Positions 47,028-56,571 of a stretch of DNA of 64,000 bases are shown here, piece by piece. How positions within the stretch are numbered: the stretch's first letter is position 1; every line of letters starts with the position of its first letter. The DNA is taken from assembly GCA_965218715.1 (NCBI GenBank), contig CBDCLY010000027.1, positions 62,001 through 126,000 on the forward strand, in the 5' to 3' direction. A program made the translations under genes and the position numbers. Origin of the DNA: CBDCLY01 sp965218715 (GTDB lineage Bacteria; Bacteroidota; Bacteroidia; Flavobacteriales_E; Vicingaceae). The notes below the pieces were generated by a model that was given only the letters and a program-made list of their open reading frames with translations, had not been told where the DNA came from and made no database searches.

Positions 47028-49007
47028 ATGAATAAGTTTAGTTTAAAAATAACATTCCTCGGCTTCCTTCTTTTTCTTTTCCAATTAAGTTGGGGCCAGT
47101 TTTCATCCATTGACAGCCTAAAAGCTGAATTAGGTAAAAAAGAAGGGGCAGAAAAAGCCAAGACTTTCGTAGCGATCGGAAAAGCGTTTATTGAAAACAA
47201 TGTCGATTCAACCTACTATTATGCTACCCTAGCGAATGATATTGCAAGGTCTAATAAAGACTCTTTTGTACTTGTTCGTTCCTTGAACCTATTGGGCAAC
47301 GTTGCTCAAAGAAAAGGAGAACTTGATGAGGCAATGCAAATTTATGAGGAGGAAAAACAATTGGCAATAGCAAGCCATGATGATAAAGGAATGGCAATTG
47401 TTCTCAACAACATTGGTATTATTTACACCAATCGAGGAGAGTATAACAAAGCCCTTGAAGCTTACTTAGAAGCCATAGATTATGAAAAGAAGATTGGGGA
47501 TCAACGTGGTCTTGCCGAGGGCTTAAACAACATTGGGGTTGTCCACTATTATATGGGGGATATTGATAATACCTTGGTTTATTTAAAAAAGTCAGCAGAA
47601 ATTAGCGCTCAAGAAGGAGACTTAAGAATACTTAAGAAAGGCTATATCAATATTGGTGCTATCCATCGCTATAACAAGGATTTTGATGAGGCCTTAAAGT
47701 ACTATCAATTGGGCTTGGAGATTAGCAAAGACCTACAAGAAGAAAGTGAAATCATTCTATGTTACCATAATATCGCTGAGGTTTTTGCAGAACAATTAAA
47801 GTATGAACTCGCTGAATCCTATTATAGAAAAGCATTGGATTTCCACTTAAAGTTTGACAATAAAAGAGGAGTTGCATTGGAATACAATAACCTTGGAACA
47901 TTGTACCTCGAGCAGGGAAAAGTTTCAGAGGCTAAACCATTTTATTTGGACGCTATAAGTTTGGCCAAAACAGGCGGGTTTAGACTGGTTTTAGAAGCGG
48001 CCTATGGTGGACTTTCAAAAGTGCACGCAAAACAATCAAATTATAAGGCTGCATTTGAAAGCATACGAGAATATGTAGCGCTTAATGACAGTTTAGTTGG
48101 GGTTGAAAACAGTAAAAACTTTGCTGAGTTAAGGACAAAATATGAAACTGCCGAAAAAGAAAAACTCTTAGCTGAAGAACAAATTCGAACATCTAAACTT
48201 GAACAAGATAAAGTGAATCTTGAACTTGTTGCCTCAAGAAGGAGCAAATGGATTGTAGGCCTTTTAGCGCTTTTATCAGTACTAATATTACTTTCCTTAT
48301 TATGGGTAGAGCGCAAAAAGAAAAAAGCCACAGCAGAGAAAAATGAAGCAATCATTGCTGAAAGAGACAAAGGAGCTATGGCTGTGTTTAATGCCCAAGA
48401 AGAAGAAAGAAAAAGAATTTCTAAAGACTTACATGATGGAATTGGTCAACAGCTTTCAGGCTTAAAAATGGCATTTCAAAAACTAGGAAAATCCATTTCT
48501 AAAAAGCTACCCGAAGAAGAAGATCAAATTGGAAAACTCACAGTTGTATTAACTGAATCCGCAGAGGAGGTCAGGTCAATATCACATCAAATGATGCCGA
48601 GGGCTTTAACAGAATTGGGCTTAATTGAAGCCATTGAAGACCTTTTGGTAAAATCGCTTAAACCATTAGAGGTTAGGTATAGCTTTGAGCATTTTGGAAT
48701 TGAAAAAAGACTAGAAGAAAGAATTGAAATTAGTTTATACAGGGTCTTGCAGGAGCTTTTAAATAATATCATTAAGCATTCTAAAGCCAATCAGGTATCT
48801 GTTCAATTGTTTAGAAACCAAAACAAACTGATTCTTATCGTTGAAGATAACGGCACTGGAATTAAGCAATCCAACACAGATGGGCATGGTCTTCTCAACA
48901 TTAAAAGTAGAGTAAACACCCTGTTTGGTGAGTTAAATTTAGAACCTAGCCCTAGCAGTGGAACCCTAGCAACGATAAGGATTCCTTTGGCTTACAAAGA
49001 AGATTAA
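47028..49007 (+). CDS. Exported TPR sensor histidine kinase (HisKA_3/NarL type)
   Basis: A 659-residue protein. The signal segment KITFLGFLLFLFQLSWGQ is followed by about seven TPRs (residues 60-350; GMAIVLNNIGIIYTNRGEYN and others). Then come a coiled coil, a membrane helix near 405-425 and a HisKA_3 dimerisation domain (RKRISKDLHDGIGQQLSGLKMAF, with the phosphorylated His). An HATPase domain follows (LNNIIKHSKANQV, EDNGTGI, GHGLLNIKSRV). The cognate regulator is probably the NarL-type gene at 50305, now separated by a broken glycosyltransferase gene. Confidence 0.9.
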   Translation: MNKFSLKITFLGFLLFLFQLSWGQFSSIDSLKAELGKKEGAEKAKTFVAIGKAFIENNVDSTYYYATLANDIARSNKDSFVLVRSLNLLGNVAQRKGELDEAMQIYEEEKQLAIASHDDKGMAIVLNNIGIIYTNRGEYNKALEAYLEAIDYEKKIGDQRGLAEGLNNIGVVHYYMGDIDNTLVYLKKSAEISAQEGDLRILKKGYINIGAIHRYNKDFDEALKYYQLGLEISKDLQEESEIILCYHNIAEVFAEQLKYELAESYYRKALDFHLKFDNKRGVALEYNNLGTLYLEQGKVSEAKPFYLDAISLAKTGGFRLVLEAAYGGLSKVHAKQSNYKAAFESIREYVALNDSLVGVENSKNFAELRTKYETAEKEKLLAEEQIRTSKLEQDKVNLELVASRRSKWIVGLLALLSVLILLSLLWVERKKKKATAEKNEAIIAERDKGAMAVFNAQEEERKRISKDLHDGIGQQLSGLKMAFQKLGKSISKKLPEEEDQIGKLTVVLTESAEEVRSISHQMMPRALTELGLIEAIEDLLVKSLKPLEVRYSFEHFGIEKRLEERIEISLYRVLQELLNNIIKHSKANQVSVQLFRNQNKLILIVEDNGTGIKQSNTDGHGLLNIKSRVNTLFGELNLEPSPSSGTLATIRIPLAYKED

Positions 49008-50200
49008 AGGATTGATTCTATATCTTTATCCATTGCCGTAAACAGGTCATTCCATCGGTACTTTTTATTGGCCAATTCTCTCGAAGATCTTCCTAAACTG
49101 GTCCAGAGTTCTTCTTCATTCAATAAATCAATACAATGTTTTGCAAAAACTTTTTTATCGTCAGCAATGAATAAATGCTCAGCAGATTTCACCGCTAAAC
49201 CTTCTGCCCCAACACTTGTAGTAACAGATGGAACACCTCGATATAAGCCTTCTAAAACTTTAACCTTCATTCCACTTCCTATTCTTAATGGAGCGATGTA
49301 AACTCTCGTCTTTCTTAAGTATTCGTCTAAATTTTCCACAAAACCAGTAAGCTCAACATCCGATTGCCGAGCTACCGCTTCAATAATTCTTTGATCTGCG
49401 TTTTTTCCTAACACATACATTTTGACCCCAGTTTCTTTCTCTTTTATTTTTGGCCAGACCTCATTCAAGAACCAGACAAGGCCATCAACATTGGGCTCCC
49501 AGTTTAAAGTACCCATAAAACAAAGTGCTTTTTCAGTTGATTGAAATGATAATGCAGGCAATTCTAAAAGTTGATCATTCCCTAAGTGAAATGTGTTTCT
49601 AATCTTAGTGTTAGGGAACCCATTTTTTTTCATAATGTTCTTTGTCTGAAGGAGTACAAAAAACGATGTCAGCTTTGTCAAATAATTGCCTTTCATAAGC
49701 CTTAACACGCTTGCTCTCAATCATTATCAGAGCTTTCTTTATCGGGTTTTTTTCAACCATTGCCATGCGCTCCCAAAGTGCAAATTCAGCATTGTGCGTA
49801 TGTAGAATAATTTTGCCTTTATATTTCTTAGGTACAAATTGGAAGACCTCATAATGGTCTACAATGATGGCATCATATTGATTTGCGTTTTTCTTAAGCC
49901 ATTCTGATAACACCTTAGACTTGTTTCGGAACAAGTTCAAACTAGGGGCACTAAAGTAACTCTTAAGAAGGTTGAGTCCTGAACGTTTATGTTGACAGCA
50001 GTGCCAAAATAAGATTTCAAATTAGTAGCAGCTTCAAAAGCCTTTTCATTCTCGCGATCAGTTCCTTTTAAAAGGCAAGCTACACTTAAATCATAACGAC
50101 CTTCTAAATCCTTTATGTACTTAAAAGACTTAATTGTTCCGCCACTTTGAGGAGGGTATGGAAGTTCTGTACTAATGAAAAGAATCGCCTTTTTTGGCAT
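49004..50200 (-). pseudogene. Glycosyltransferase (GT-B, group 1) gene with two frameshifts
   Basis: Three fragments form one GT4-like protein of about 400 residues: MPKKAILFISTELPYPPQSGG; IVDHYEVFQFVPKKYKGK...HTHNAEF; and FMGTLNWEPNVDGLVWFLNE...GSGMKVKVLEGLYRGVP. One base is missing near 49965 (repair gives FLKSYFSAPSLNLF). One A is missing from the minus-strand A8 at plus 49623-49630 (repair gives YEKKNGFPNTK). All catalytic segments are otherwise preserved. The stop overlaps the histidine kinase stop by four bases on the opposite strand. Recent inactivation or sequencing error. Confidence 0.82.
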
Positions 50201-50279
50201 GCAATTTTTTTTAATGGCTCGAAGTTAGTCAAAAGTAAATTTGTGTTCCATCGACAATAAAATAAGGGCAAAAAATATA

Positions 50280-50287
50280 TACATTTG
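50280..50287 (+). promoter_or_regulatory. Possible -7 element (TACATTTG) of the response regulator gene
   Basis: Exact TAnnTTTG match ending 17 bases before the ATG at 50305. No well-spaced -33 TTG is seen. Confidence 0.4.
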
Positions 50288-50304
50288 ATTTATTCTACTA
50301 CCGA

Positions 50305-50961
50305 ATGTCTAAAAAAATTGTAATTGTTGATGATCACCATCTCGTGCTTGATGGATTATGCTCCATGGTGGAAGAAATGGACGGCTATAAAGTAATTGGT
50401 ACTGCTGGAAATGGGAAAGAAGGGCTTCAATTGATTGAATTATTATCACCTGAAATCGTGATAATGGACATAGACATGCCCATCATGAATGGGCTAGAAG
50501 CCACAAGAAGAATTAAAGCCTCCAGTTCAAATGCGAAAATTCTAATCCTTACCATGCACAATGAAGTTGCACTAATTAAGAAAGTAATGGACATTGGAGC
50601 AGATGGATATTTGCTGAAAAATGCAGATAGAGAAGAGTTTGTTGAAGCTTTAAGTTCGATGTCTAAAGGAAAATCATTTTTTAGCACGGCAGTCACACAA
50701 TCACTTCTGGATCCGCAAGGTGATAGAACCAATAATTTCGAAATCTCTCCAGATTCCTTACAATTGGCTAAGCTCACTGAGAGAGAGATAGAGGTATTAA
50801 AGTTTATTGCTGAAGGAATGTCCAATAAGGAAATAGGAGAAGAACTCTTCATCTCGCATCGAACTGTAGATTCACATCGAACCAACCTAATGAAGAAATT
50901 AGATGTTCACAACATTGCTGGGTTGATCAAAATAGCCATCAAAAATGGATTAGTGAATTAA
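50305..50961 (+). CDS. NarL/LuxR-family response regulator
   Basis: A 218-residue protein. The receiver has acidic residues VDDHH and the phospho-acceptor in EIVIMDIDMPIMNG, plus ILTMHNE and the Lys in YLLKNADREEF. The GerE-type HTH (LTEREIEVLKFIAEGMSNKEIGEELF) is at the C terminus. It is the likely partner of the HisKA_3 kinase at 47028, since both belong to the NarL class. Its own promoter probably lies in the ~100 bases upstream. Confidence 0.92.
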   Translation: MSKKIVIVDDHHLVLDGLCSMVEEMDGYKVIGTAGNGKEGLQLIELLSPEIVIMDIDMPIMNGLEATRRIKASSSNAKILILTMHNEVALIKKVMDIGADGYLLKNADREEFVEALSSMSKGKSFFSTAVTQSLLDPQGDRTNNFEISPDSLQLAKLTEREIEVLKFIAEGMSNKEIGEELFISHRTVDSHRTNLMKKLDVHNIAGLIKIAIKNGLVN

Positions 50962-51051
50962 TTGAATCCACTGGATCGAATTCAGTTAATTACCCTATTT
51001 ACATCGACTATTTTCTAGCTTTCATTTGTATCAAACAAAATTATCGACCAG

Positions 51052-51264
51052 ATGAGCACACTAATTCAAAAAGACCTAAGCAACCGAGAAATTCAAGTAT
51101 TGAAACTCATTTGCAATGGACACTCTAATACACAAGTTGGGAAAATATTGAGCATTAGTCACCGAACAGTAGACTCTCACAGAACCAACATTAGAAACAA
51201 ACTTGGCTTAAAGAATTTAGCCGATATGATTCGATTTGCACTTAAAAAAGGACACATAAAATGA
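51052..51264 (+). CDS. Stand-alone LuxR/GerE helix-turn-helix protein
   Basis: A 70-residue protein consisting only of a GerE DNA-binding domain: LSNREIQVLKLICNGHSNTQ, then ISHRTVDSHRTNIRNKLGLKNLADMI. It matches the C-terminal domain of the neighbouring response regulator closely; ISHRTVDSHRTN is identical. It has no receiver, but its own start follows the regulator after 90 bases and a terminator follows its stop. It may compete for or share the same DNA sites. It could also be the remnant of a duplicated regulator, though the start is clean. Confidence 0.8.
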   Translation: MSTLIQKDLSNREIQVLKLICNGHSNTQVGKILSISHRTVDSHRTNIRNKLGLKNLADMIRFALKKGHIK

Positions 51265-51292
51265 AACACTAGGGTAGATCCCCTAGTGTTTT
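51264..51292 (+). terminator. Rho-independent terminator after the small LuxR gene
   Basis: Stem AAACACTAGGG/CCCTAGTGTTT with loop TAGATC and a short T run; the stem begins on the last base of the stop codon. Confidence 0.75.
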
Positions 51293-51330
51293 GGGATATT
51301 TACTCTATATTAAGCTACTCATTTCAACAA

Positions 51331-51338
51331 TACATTTG
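51331..51338 (+). promoter_or_regulatory. Possible -7 element (TACATTTG) of the propeller-protein operon
   Basis: Exact TAnnTTTG match 17 bases before the ATG at 51356, placed after a terminator where a promoter is required. The -33 element is not clear. Confidence 0.4.
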
Positions 51339-51355
51339 CTCTATACAAACAAGTC

Positions 51356-52462
51356 ATGAAGAAAATTTTAGGCATATTAATAGGTACATTTTTCTTGCTA
51401 AACCTTGCGGCTCAGAACATAAATAAACGTTTCGAACGCTGGCAGATAAGTGATAAACCTGCGAATATCACAGGTGTTGATATTTCTCCAGATGGGAATA
51501 CACTTGCATTGGTTTGTGGTAAAAAACAGCCTTTATTTCTTTACAATTTATCCTCTCGAAGCATCATTGATGAAATTGATGTTAAGTCGGAAAACATGGG
51601 TTACAATGTTGCCTATTCTTCAAAAGGAAATTACCTTCTTCTTCAAGAAAAGAAAATAGAAACTAGCTTTAAAAAAGCCAAAAAGGCGGATTATTCAGTT
51701 GTTGATATTAACTCTAAAAAGGTGATACATCACTTTGTGAAAATTAACGATGCGAAAATATCTGCCGATGAAAAGCAAATTGTAACCTTAGAAAATGGAA
51801 CGGTAAACTTTCGTGACATTAAAACGGGTAAACTGATCAAACAATTCACTCCAGAGGATGCTTGCAATGCATTGGCAATTTCAGAAGATGGCAAAAGCAT
51901 AGCATTGGTCATTAAGCCAAATAAGAAAGAGGTTTCTGCTGCGCCCAGTGTTAGGGATAATAAAAAGGCAATTAAAAAAACCGCCAAACTAAAACACATG
52001 ATCGCCATTTATGATACCGAGTCTTTTGATCAAATAAAGTTGGTTCCAGAAATTTATGACAACATCAACTTGCTATATTACATGAACAATGACAAGAAAT
52101 TACTTTCCTTTAATATGGCAGTAAATTCCTATGTAAATGTTGTAGATGCAAGCAATAATCAGCCAACAAGAGAAAGCTATTTGAGTAGAACAAGCATGCA
52201 GCCTGAATTTGAATATTCAAAAAACGAAGAGTTTTTTGGAATTTCTACCGTTGATGCTTGGCCAGCTGTTAATGTATACAAAGTTGATGGTGGAGCAATA
52301 GTAGACAGCTACAATACACAGATGAAAATTTGGAAGAATATCAAGAAGAAAATATACCCAGGAACCAATACCAGTTTTACCTTTATGCCAAACAATAGAG
52401 AGATTTTAATCGCTTATGGCAATTCATTAATACTTTGGAAATTTGATAAAGATGAAGAATAA
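51356..52462 (+). CDS. Exported WD40-like beta-propeller protein
   Basis: A 368-residue protein with signal peptide MKKILGILIGTFFLLNLAAQ. The body has WD40/YVTN-like strands: GVDISPDGNTLALVCG, NVAYSSKGNYLLLQ, DAKISADEKQIVTLENGTVNF, ALAISEDGKSIALV and FTFMPNNREILIAYGNSLILWKF. No enzymatic residues or sorting domain are seen, so a periplasmic or surface scaffold role is likely. It begins a same-strand run of exported proteins and overlaps the next gene by 11 bases. Confidence 0.75.
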   Translation: MKKILGILIGTFFLLNLAAQNINKRFERWQISDKPANITGVDISPDGNTLALVCGKKQPLFLYNLSSRSIIDEIDVKSENMGYNVAYSSKGNYLLLQEKKIETSFKKAKKADYSVVDINSKKVIHHFVKINDAKISADEKQIVTLENGTVNFRDIKTGKLIKQFTPEDACNALAISEDGKSIALVIKPNKKEVSAAPSVRDNKKAIKKTAKLKHMIAIYDTESFDQIKLVPEIYDNINLLYYMNNDKKLLSFNMAVNSYVNVVDASNNQPTRESYLSRTSMQPEFEYSKNEEFFGISTVDAWPAVNVYKVDGGAIVDSYNTQMKIWKNIKKKIYPGTNTSFTFMPNNREILIAYGNSLILWKFDKDEE

Positions 52463-52829
52463 TAGAAAAGCATTCACTATCCTATTAATGGGCTTGCTAT
52501 TTTTAGCTAGCAACAATTTAATGGCGCAAAAAAAGCCCTATATTGCTGAACAAGAGAAGATAATCGAAGCGGCTTATCAGGCTTTAGATGAATCGATGAA
52601 AGGCGAAGGAGAATTAAGAACCTTCATCAATGAAAACCAACTCAAAGGAAGTTACACCTTTAACATCACCATAAGAAATAAGGGAGAAGTTTCTACAGTA
52701 TCCGCTGTTGAAAGAGAAGGAGAGGTGGCTGGCCAAAACAAGCTTAAAAATTATTTGAAGGAAATTCGTTTTCCCTTTAAAATGCCAAAAAACAAAAGCT
52801 ACAAATTCAAATACAAATTCAAATTATAA
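52452..52829 (+). CDS. Small exported protein, TonB-C-like
   Basis: A 125-residue protein from the ATG at 52452 (a TTG frame opens 9 bases earlier). Signal peptide AFTILLMGLLFLASNNLMAQ. The C-terminal half (GSYTFNITIRNKGEVSTVSAVE ... LKEIRFPFKMPKNKSYKFKY) resembles the strand-helix-strand of TonB C-terminal or AgmX-like domains. No function known. It lies between two propeller genes with an 11-base overlap upstream, so the three are probably made together. Confidence 0.68.
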   Translation: MKNNRKAFTILLMGLLFLASNNLMAQKKPYIAEQEKIIEAAYQALDESMKGEGELRTFINENQLKGSYTFNITIRNKGEVSTVSAVEREGEVAGQNKLKNYLKEIRFPFKMPKNKSYKFKYKFKL

Positions 52830-52852
52830 CACTAACCTTTAAATAAACACTA

Positions 52853-54532
52853 ATGAACTTTAACAGAATAGGGAAGCTAGGTTCCAAAGCCGGAATTACT
52901 TCTAAAATATTGAGCTTTTGCATGTTCTTGTCCTTTGCGACAAACGGGGTGGCCCAAGAAGAAATGCAAATTAAATGGGAAAAAACCTTTGAGCACAAAA
53001 CCGATCGTGTAGGAACAGGTCTTGAGGGACCAAAGGAGGTCAGTTACATTGCAACTGATAAAACGATTACAGTATTTAAAACCTCAGATGGATCCGTCGT
53101 TTGGTCAAAGTCATTTAAAGAACTAGCTCCAAAATTGAGAAAGATTGATGAACTGATTCCATTCTGGAAATCGAATTGTTTATTTCTATTCGAGAAAAAA
53201 GGTGGAAAAGATCAAATTGCTGTAATTGATTTTAGAACTGGAGATTTACTTTGGAACACAGATCGTTATTCCAAGCTTTCAGAAGATAACATCGTTTACA
53301 TCGCAGAAGATGATGCTTTTGCCATGTCCTTAGCAGGTTCTTTGAACTATGTTAAAGCAAGAACTGGTGAAGAATTGTGGGAAACTTCGCAATTTACAGG
53401 TGTAGTCGGAAAGTACTTTTATGAGAATGGTTTCATTACAGCAATTAACTTGTCTCCTTCTGGATTAAAAGGATTATTTAAGGGGTTTAAAAATCAAATT
53501 GCAAAAATTAACCTTAGCAATGGCGACATAGTTTGGGAAACGATTTACCGAGGAGTAGCTGAACGAAAAATATTGACCAAAGAGCCTGTTTATGATTTCT
53601 TTAAAGATGGGAATAAGATATTTCTACACTTAAACGGAATCCAGGTGTTTGATTATAAAACAGGTGCATCTTTATGGTCTGCCGCTTACGATGCTACACC
53701 AAAAGTAATAGGAGCACCAGCTGGAGCAATTGCTTGGGGAGTTTATGGTGCTGTTGCTGATCCAGTTAGAGTAGGAAACGATGTTTACGTCATCGAGATG
53801 AGCAAGAAAAGCGATCAAAAAATTAAAAAGTACGATTACAATACCGGAAAACTATTGTGGACTTCTCCTGAGATAAAAAAAGCAAGAGCATTGCCTAACT
53901 TATTTGTTGTTGGAGATAAAGTAGTAGTTCAAATTGGTGGTGTAGTAGAAACACATGCTATCGTTAGAGTGAAAGATTCGGAAGGAAACATTACCATAAC
54001 TAGAACAATTGCTTATAAAAATGTAAAACCTAATGGAATGCAAGCCTTTAATACCTCAGATGGTTCTTTCGCTTGGGCTTCAGAGAAATTTAAAAAAGGA
54101 ATTACCAATGCATTTGTCAATGGAGAAACTGTTTATGTGTGTAGTGGAAAGGCACTTTATTCGATTCAAGCCGCAACTGGCACAGAGAATTATGAAGTAA
54201 ATACCAAAGCTGATGGAGTAGGACTTGCTGTACAAATTTTGAAGCATGATGATAAGATTGCTGTTATCGGACAGAAAGGAATAACAACCCATAAATTATC
54301 TGACGGTAGTTTAGTTAATGCTAGCAAATACAAGCGTTCTGAAATGATGAGAAGAGAAGGCAACATTGTAATAATGGAAACCACTAAAAAAGACATCGCA
54401 TGTTTCGATTTAAACGATTGTACTTACCAAGAATACAATAATAAAAAGTCGGCCTCTTCAGTCTTAAGTCAGGATGGCAACTTTGTTTATGTCTACCAAA
54501 AGAAAAATGTTATCAAGCTAAAAACAAGATAA
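52853..54532 (+). CDS. Exported PQQ-like beta-propeller protein
   Basis: A 559-residue protein with an N-terminal export segment (ILSFCMFLSFATNGVAQ). Repeats of the PQQ_2 type follow: TSDGSVVWSKSF, FRTGDLLWNTD, ARTGEELWETSQF, LSNGDIVWETIY, YKTGASLWSAAY, YNTGKLLWTSPE, TSDGSFAWASEK. The GD/WxW blade motif occurs at least seven times. It may be a scaffold like BamB rather than a quinoprotein, as no metal-binding residues are evident. A terminator hairpin follows. Confidence 0.82.
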   Translation: MNFNRIGKLGSKAGITSKILSFCMFLSFATNGVAQEEMQIKWEKTFEHKTDRVGTGLEGPKEVSYIATDKTITVFKTSDGSVVWSKSFKELAPKLRKIDELIPFWKSNCLFLFEKKGGKDQIAVIDFRTGDLLWNTDRYSKLSEDNIVYIAEDDAFAMSLAGSLNYVKARTGEELWETSQFTGVVGKYFYENGFITAINLSPSGLKGLFKGFKNQIAKINLSNGDIVWETIYRGVAERKILTKEPVYDFFKDGNKIFLHLNGIQVFDYKTGASLWSAAYDATPKVIGAPAGAIAWGVYGAVADPVRVGNDVYVIEMSKKSDQKIKKYDYNTGKLLWTSPEIKKARALPNLFVVGDKVVVQIGGVVETHAIVRVKDSEGNITITRTIAYKNVKPNGMQAFNTSDGSFAWASEKFKKGITNAFVNGETVYVCSGKALYSIQAATGTENYEVNTKADGVGLAVQILKHDDKIAVIGQKGITTHKLSDGSLVNASKYKRSEMMRREGNIVIMETTKKDIACFDLNDCTYQEYNNKKSASSVLSQDGNFVYVYQKKNVIKLKTR

Positions 54533-54555
54533 TGTCTTTCTAAACCATTTAATCT

Positions 54556-54592
54556 GGGATTAAGAAAGCTTGCTTTTTTAATCCCTTTTTTA
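54556..54592 (+). terminator. Terminator after the PQQ-like gene
   Basis: GGGATTAA...TTAATCCC with inner AAAGC/GCTTT pairing and one mismatch, followed by a T run. Confidence 0.65.
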
Positions 54593-54601
54593 TTCTATAT
54601 T

Positions 54602-56527
54602 ATGAAAAAGAGTGTTTTATTAATTGGGCTATGTATTGCCCTAGGAAATCTTTTTGCCCAAAGTCAAATGGCCAATTATCATTTTGATCAAGGTAAAGCC
54701 TACTACGATGAAGATGATTATGCTGCGGCAATAGATGAATTGTTAATTGCCCTTGAAAAAGATGCTACTCATGCTGATGCTTTATGTTATCTAGGGTATG
54801 CCTATTATGACACAGATGAACATGCAAAGGTTGTTGAGGTTTATCAAAAACTCGAAAAAGCGCATCCAGATTATTGGGCTTGGTATTTATACTTGAAAGG
54901 GAATGCCAATACCTCTTTGGGAAAACATGAGGCTGCAGCAATTGATTATCAAAAATTCATTGATAATTACAGCGCCGCTGCAGACCGAGTTTCATACCAT
55001 CATCAGGCTGCCTACAAAATGGCTTATGCAAAAGGAGTAAATGCAGTGCGAAGTAAAAAAAGTCAGATGCCACAACCAATCAATTTAGGTGCTGGAGTAA
55101 ACACCATTTCTGATGACATGATGCCACAAATTAATCCTACTGGAACAAGGTTATATTTCACCAGCTCGAGACAAGGGGGGATGGATGACATCGACGAAGA
55201 TGAAGAAAATGATTGGGGTGAAGATCTTTATTTTATTGAAACCAAGGGCACGGGCTGGGGTAGGCCACAGTTGCTTCCAGAGCCTATCAATACCTATGAC
55301 AATGATGGCACGTCTACCTTTTCTGCAGATGGACAACAATTGATTTATGTAAAATGTGGTGATGATGGAATTGGGAGTTGCGACCTATGGACCTGTGAAC
55401 TAAACGGAACAACTTGGTCTAAACCTAGCAATTTAGGTAATGTTGTCAATGACGAGGAATGGGATTCTCAACCAAGCTTATCTGCCGATGGTCAATCACT
55501 AGCTTTTGTGTCAACTAGAGGTGGAACATACAATGGAAGCATGGACATCTTTATTTCAAGAAAAAACAAATTCGGACAATGGGGAGTTCCCGTAAATGCT
55601 GGAACTAAGATAAATACTCCATTTGGAGAGAAAAGCCCTTACTTAGCACCTGATGGTAAAACCATGTATTTTGCCTCTGAAGGTCATCCTGGATTTGGAG
55701 ATTATGATTTATTTGTTACGGTATTTGAAGGGGGAGAATGGACAGATCCTGTTAATTTAGGAGCACCATTAAACTCTTCAGGCGAGGACACTTATTTTAC
55801 AATATCAGCTAGCGGAGAGAAGGCCTATTTTGCATCAGATCGATCTGGGTCAGGAAAACTAGATCTCTTTTCAGTTTCAATCCCAGAGGCGCTTAGGCCA
55901 CAACCAAGTGTTATTGTGCAAGGAATTGTTAGCAAGAACAAAACCAATGAAAAATTAGATGCTTGGGTGCTTGTTGAGGATTTAAGTACAGGAGAGTTAA
56001 TCGCAACCACAAAAAGTAATTCCTCAACAGGGAAATACCTTGTTGTTTTGCCGGCAGGAAAAAATTACAGCGTTTCAGCAAATAAAGATGGATATTTCTT
56101 TTATTCAAACCAGTTCAACATTCCAGAGGAAAGCAAGTATGAGGAAATCGAAAAAAACATCAGCCTAAAACCAATTGAAAAAGGAGCAAGAGTGGTGCTA
56201 AACAATATCTTTTTTGAAACAGGGTCAGCTACTCTTAGTCAAGAAAGCTATATAGAGCTAGGGAAAGCAGTAGACCTTTTGAACCAAAATAAGAACATGG
56301 TGGTAGAAATTGGAGGGCATACAGATAATGTTGGCTCAGACGAAAACAACATGCGCTTATCACATGAAAGGGCCAAATCGGTTAGAGAATTTCTTGTAAA
56401 AGCAGGAATTGTTAGTACTAGATTGGAAGCAAAAGGCTATGGTGAAACTCAACCTGTTGCAAACAATGAAACCGAAGAAGGTAGGCATGCCAACAGGAGA
56501 ACGGAGTTTGTTATTCTCGACAATTGA
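54602..56527 (+). CDS. PorE-like OmpA protein (TPR, PD40 propeller, regulatory domain, OmpA)
   Basis: A 641-residue protein. Signal peptide MKKSVLLIGLCIALGNLFAQ. TPRs about 25-140. PD40 propeller about 170-430 (TRLYFTSSRQGGMDDID, SLAFVSTRGGTYNGSMDIF, MYFASEGHPGFGDYDLF, AYFASDRSGSGKLDLF). A carboxypeptidase-regulatory-like domain lies about 440-525. The OmpA peptidoglycan-binding domain is at the C terminus (EIGGHTDNVGSDENN, LSHERAKSVREFL). This order is that of PorE, which links the T9SS to peptidoglycan. Bacteroidota have many such paralogues, so it may serve another surface system. Confidence 0.85.
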   Translation: MKKSVLLIGLCIALGNLFAQSQMANYHFDQGKAYYDEDDYAAAIDELLIALEKDATHADALCYLGYAYYDTDEHAKVVEVYQKLEKAHPDYWAWYLYLKGNANTSLGKHEAAAIDYQKFIDNYSAAADRVSYHHQAAYKMAYAKGVNAVRSKKSQMPQPINLGAGVNTISDDMMPQINPTGTRLYFTSSRQGGMDDIDEDEENDWGEDLYFIETKGTGWGRPQLLPEPINTYDNDGTSTFSADGQQLIYVKCGDDGIGSCDLWTCELNGTTWSKPSNLGNVVNDEEWDSQPSLSADGQSLAFVSTRGGTYNGSMDIFISRKNKFGQWGVPVNAGTKINTPFGEKSPYLAPDGKTMYFASEGHPGFGDYDLFVTVFEGGEWTDPVNLGAPLNSSGEDTYFTISASGEKAYFASDRSGSGKLDLFSVSIPEALRPQPSVIVQGIVSKNKTNEKLDAWVLVEDLSTGELIATTKSNSSTGKYLVVLPAGKNYSVSANKDGYFFYSNQFNIPEESKYEEIEKNISLKPIEKGARVVLNNIFFETGSATLSQESYIELGKAVDLLNQNKNMVVEIGGHTDNVGSDENNMRLSHERAKSVREFLVKAGIVSTRLEAKGYGETQPVANNETEEGRHANRRTEFVILDN

Positions 56528-56571
56528 TGCATTTGTTCGATATTTCGAAATGTTTAATTTAGAAGAAAAAA

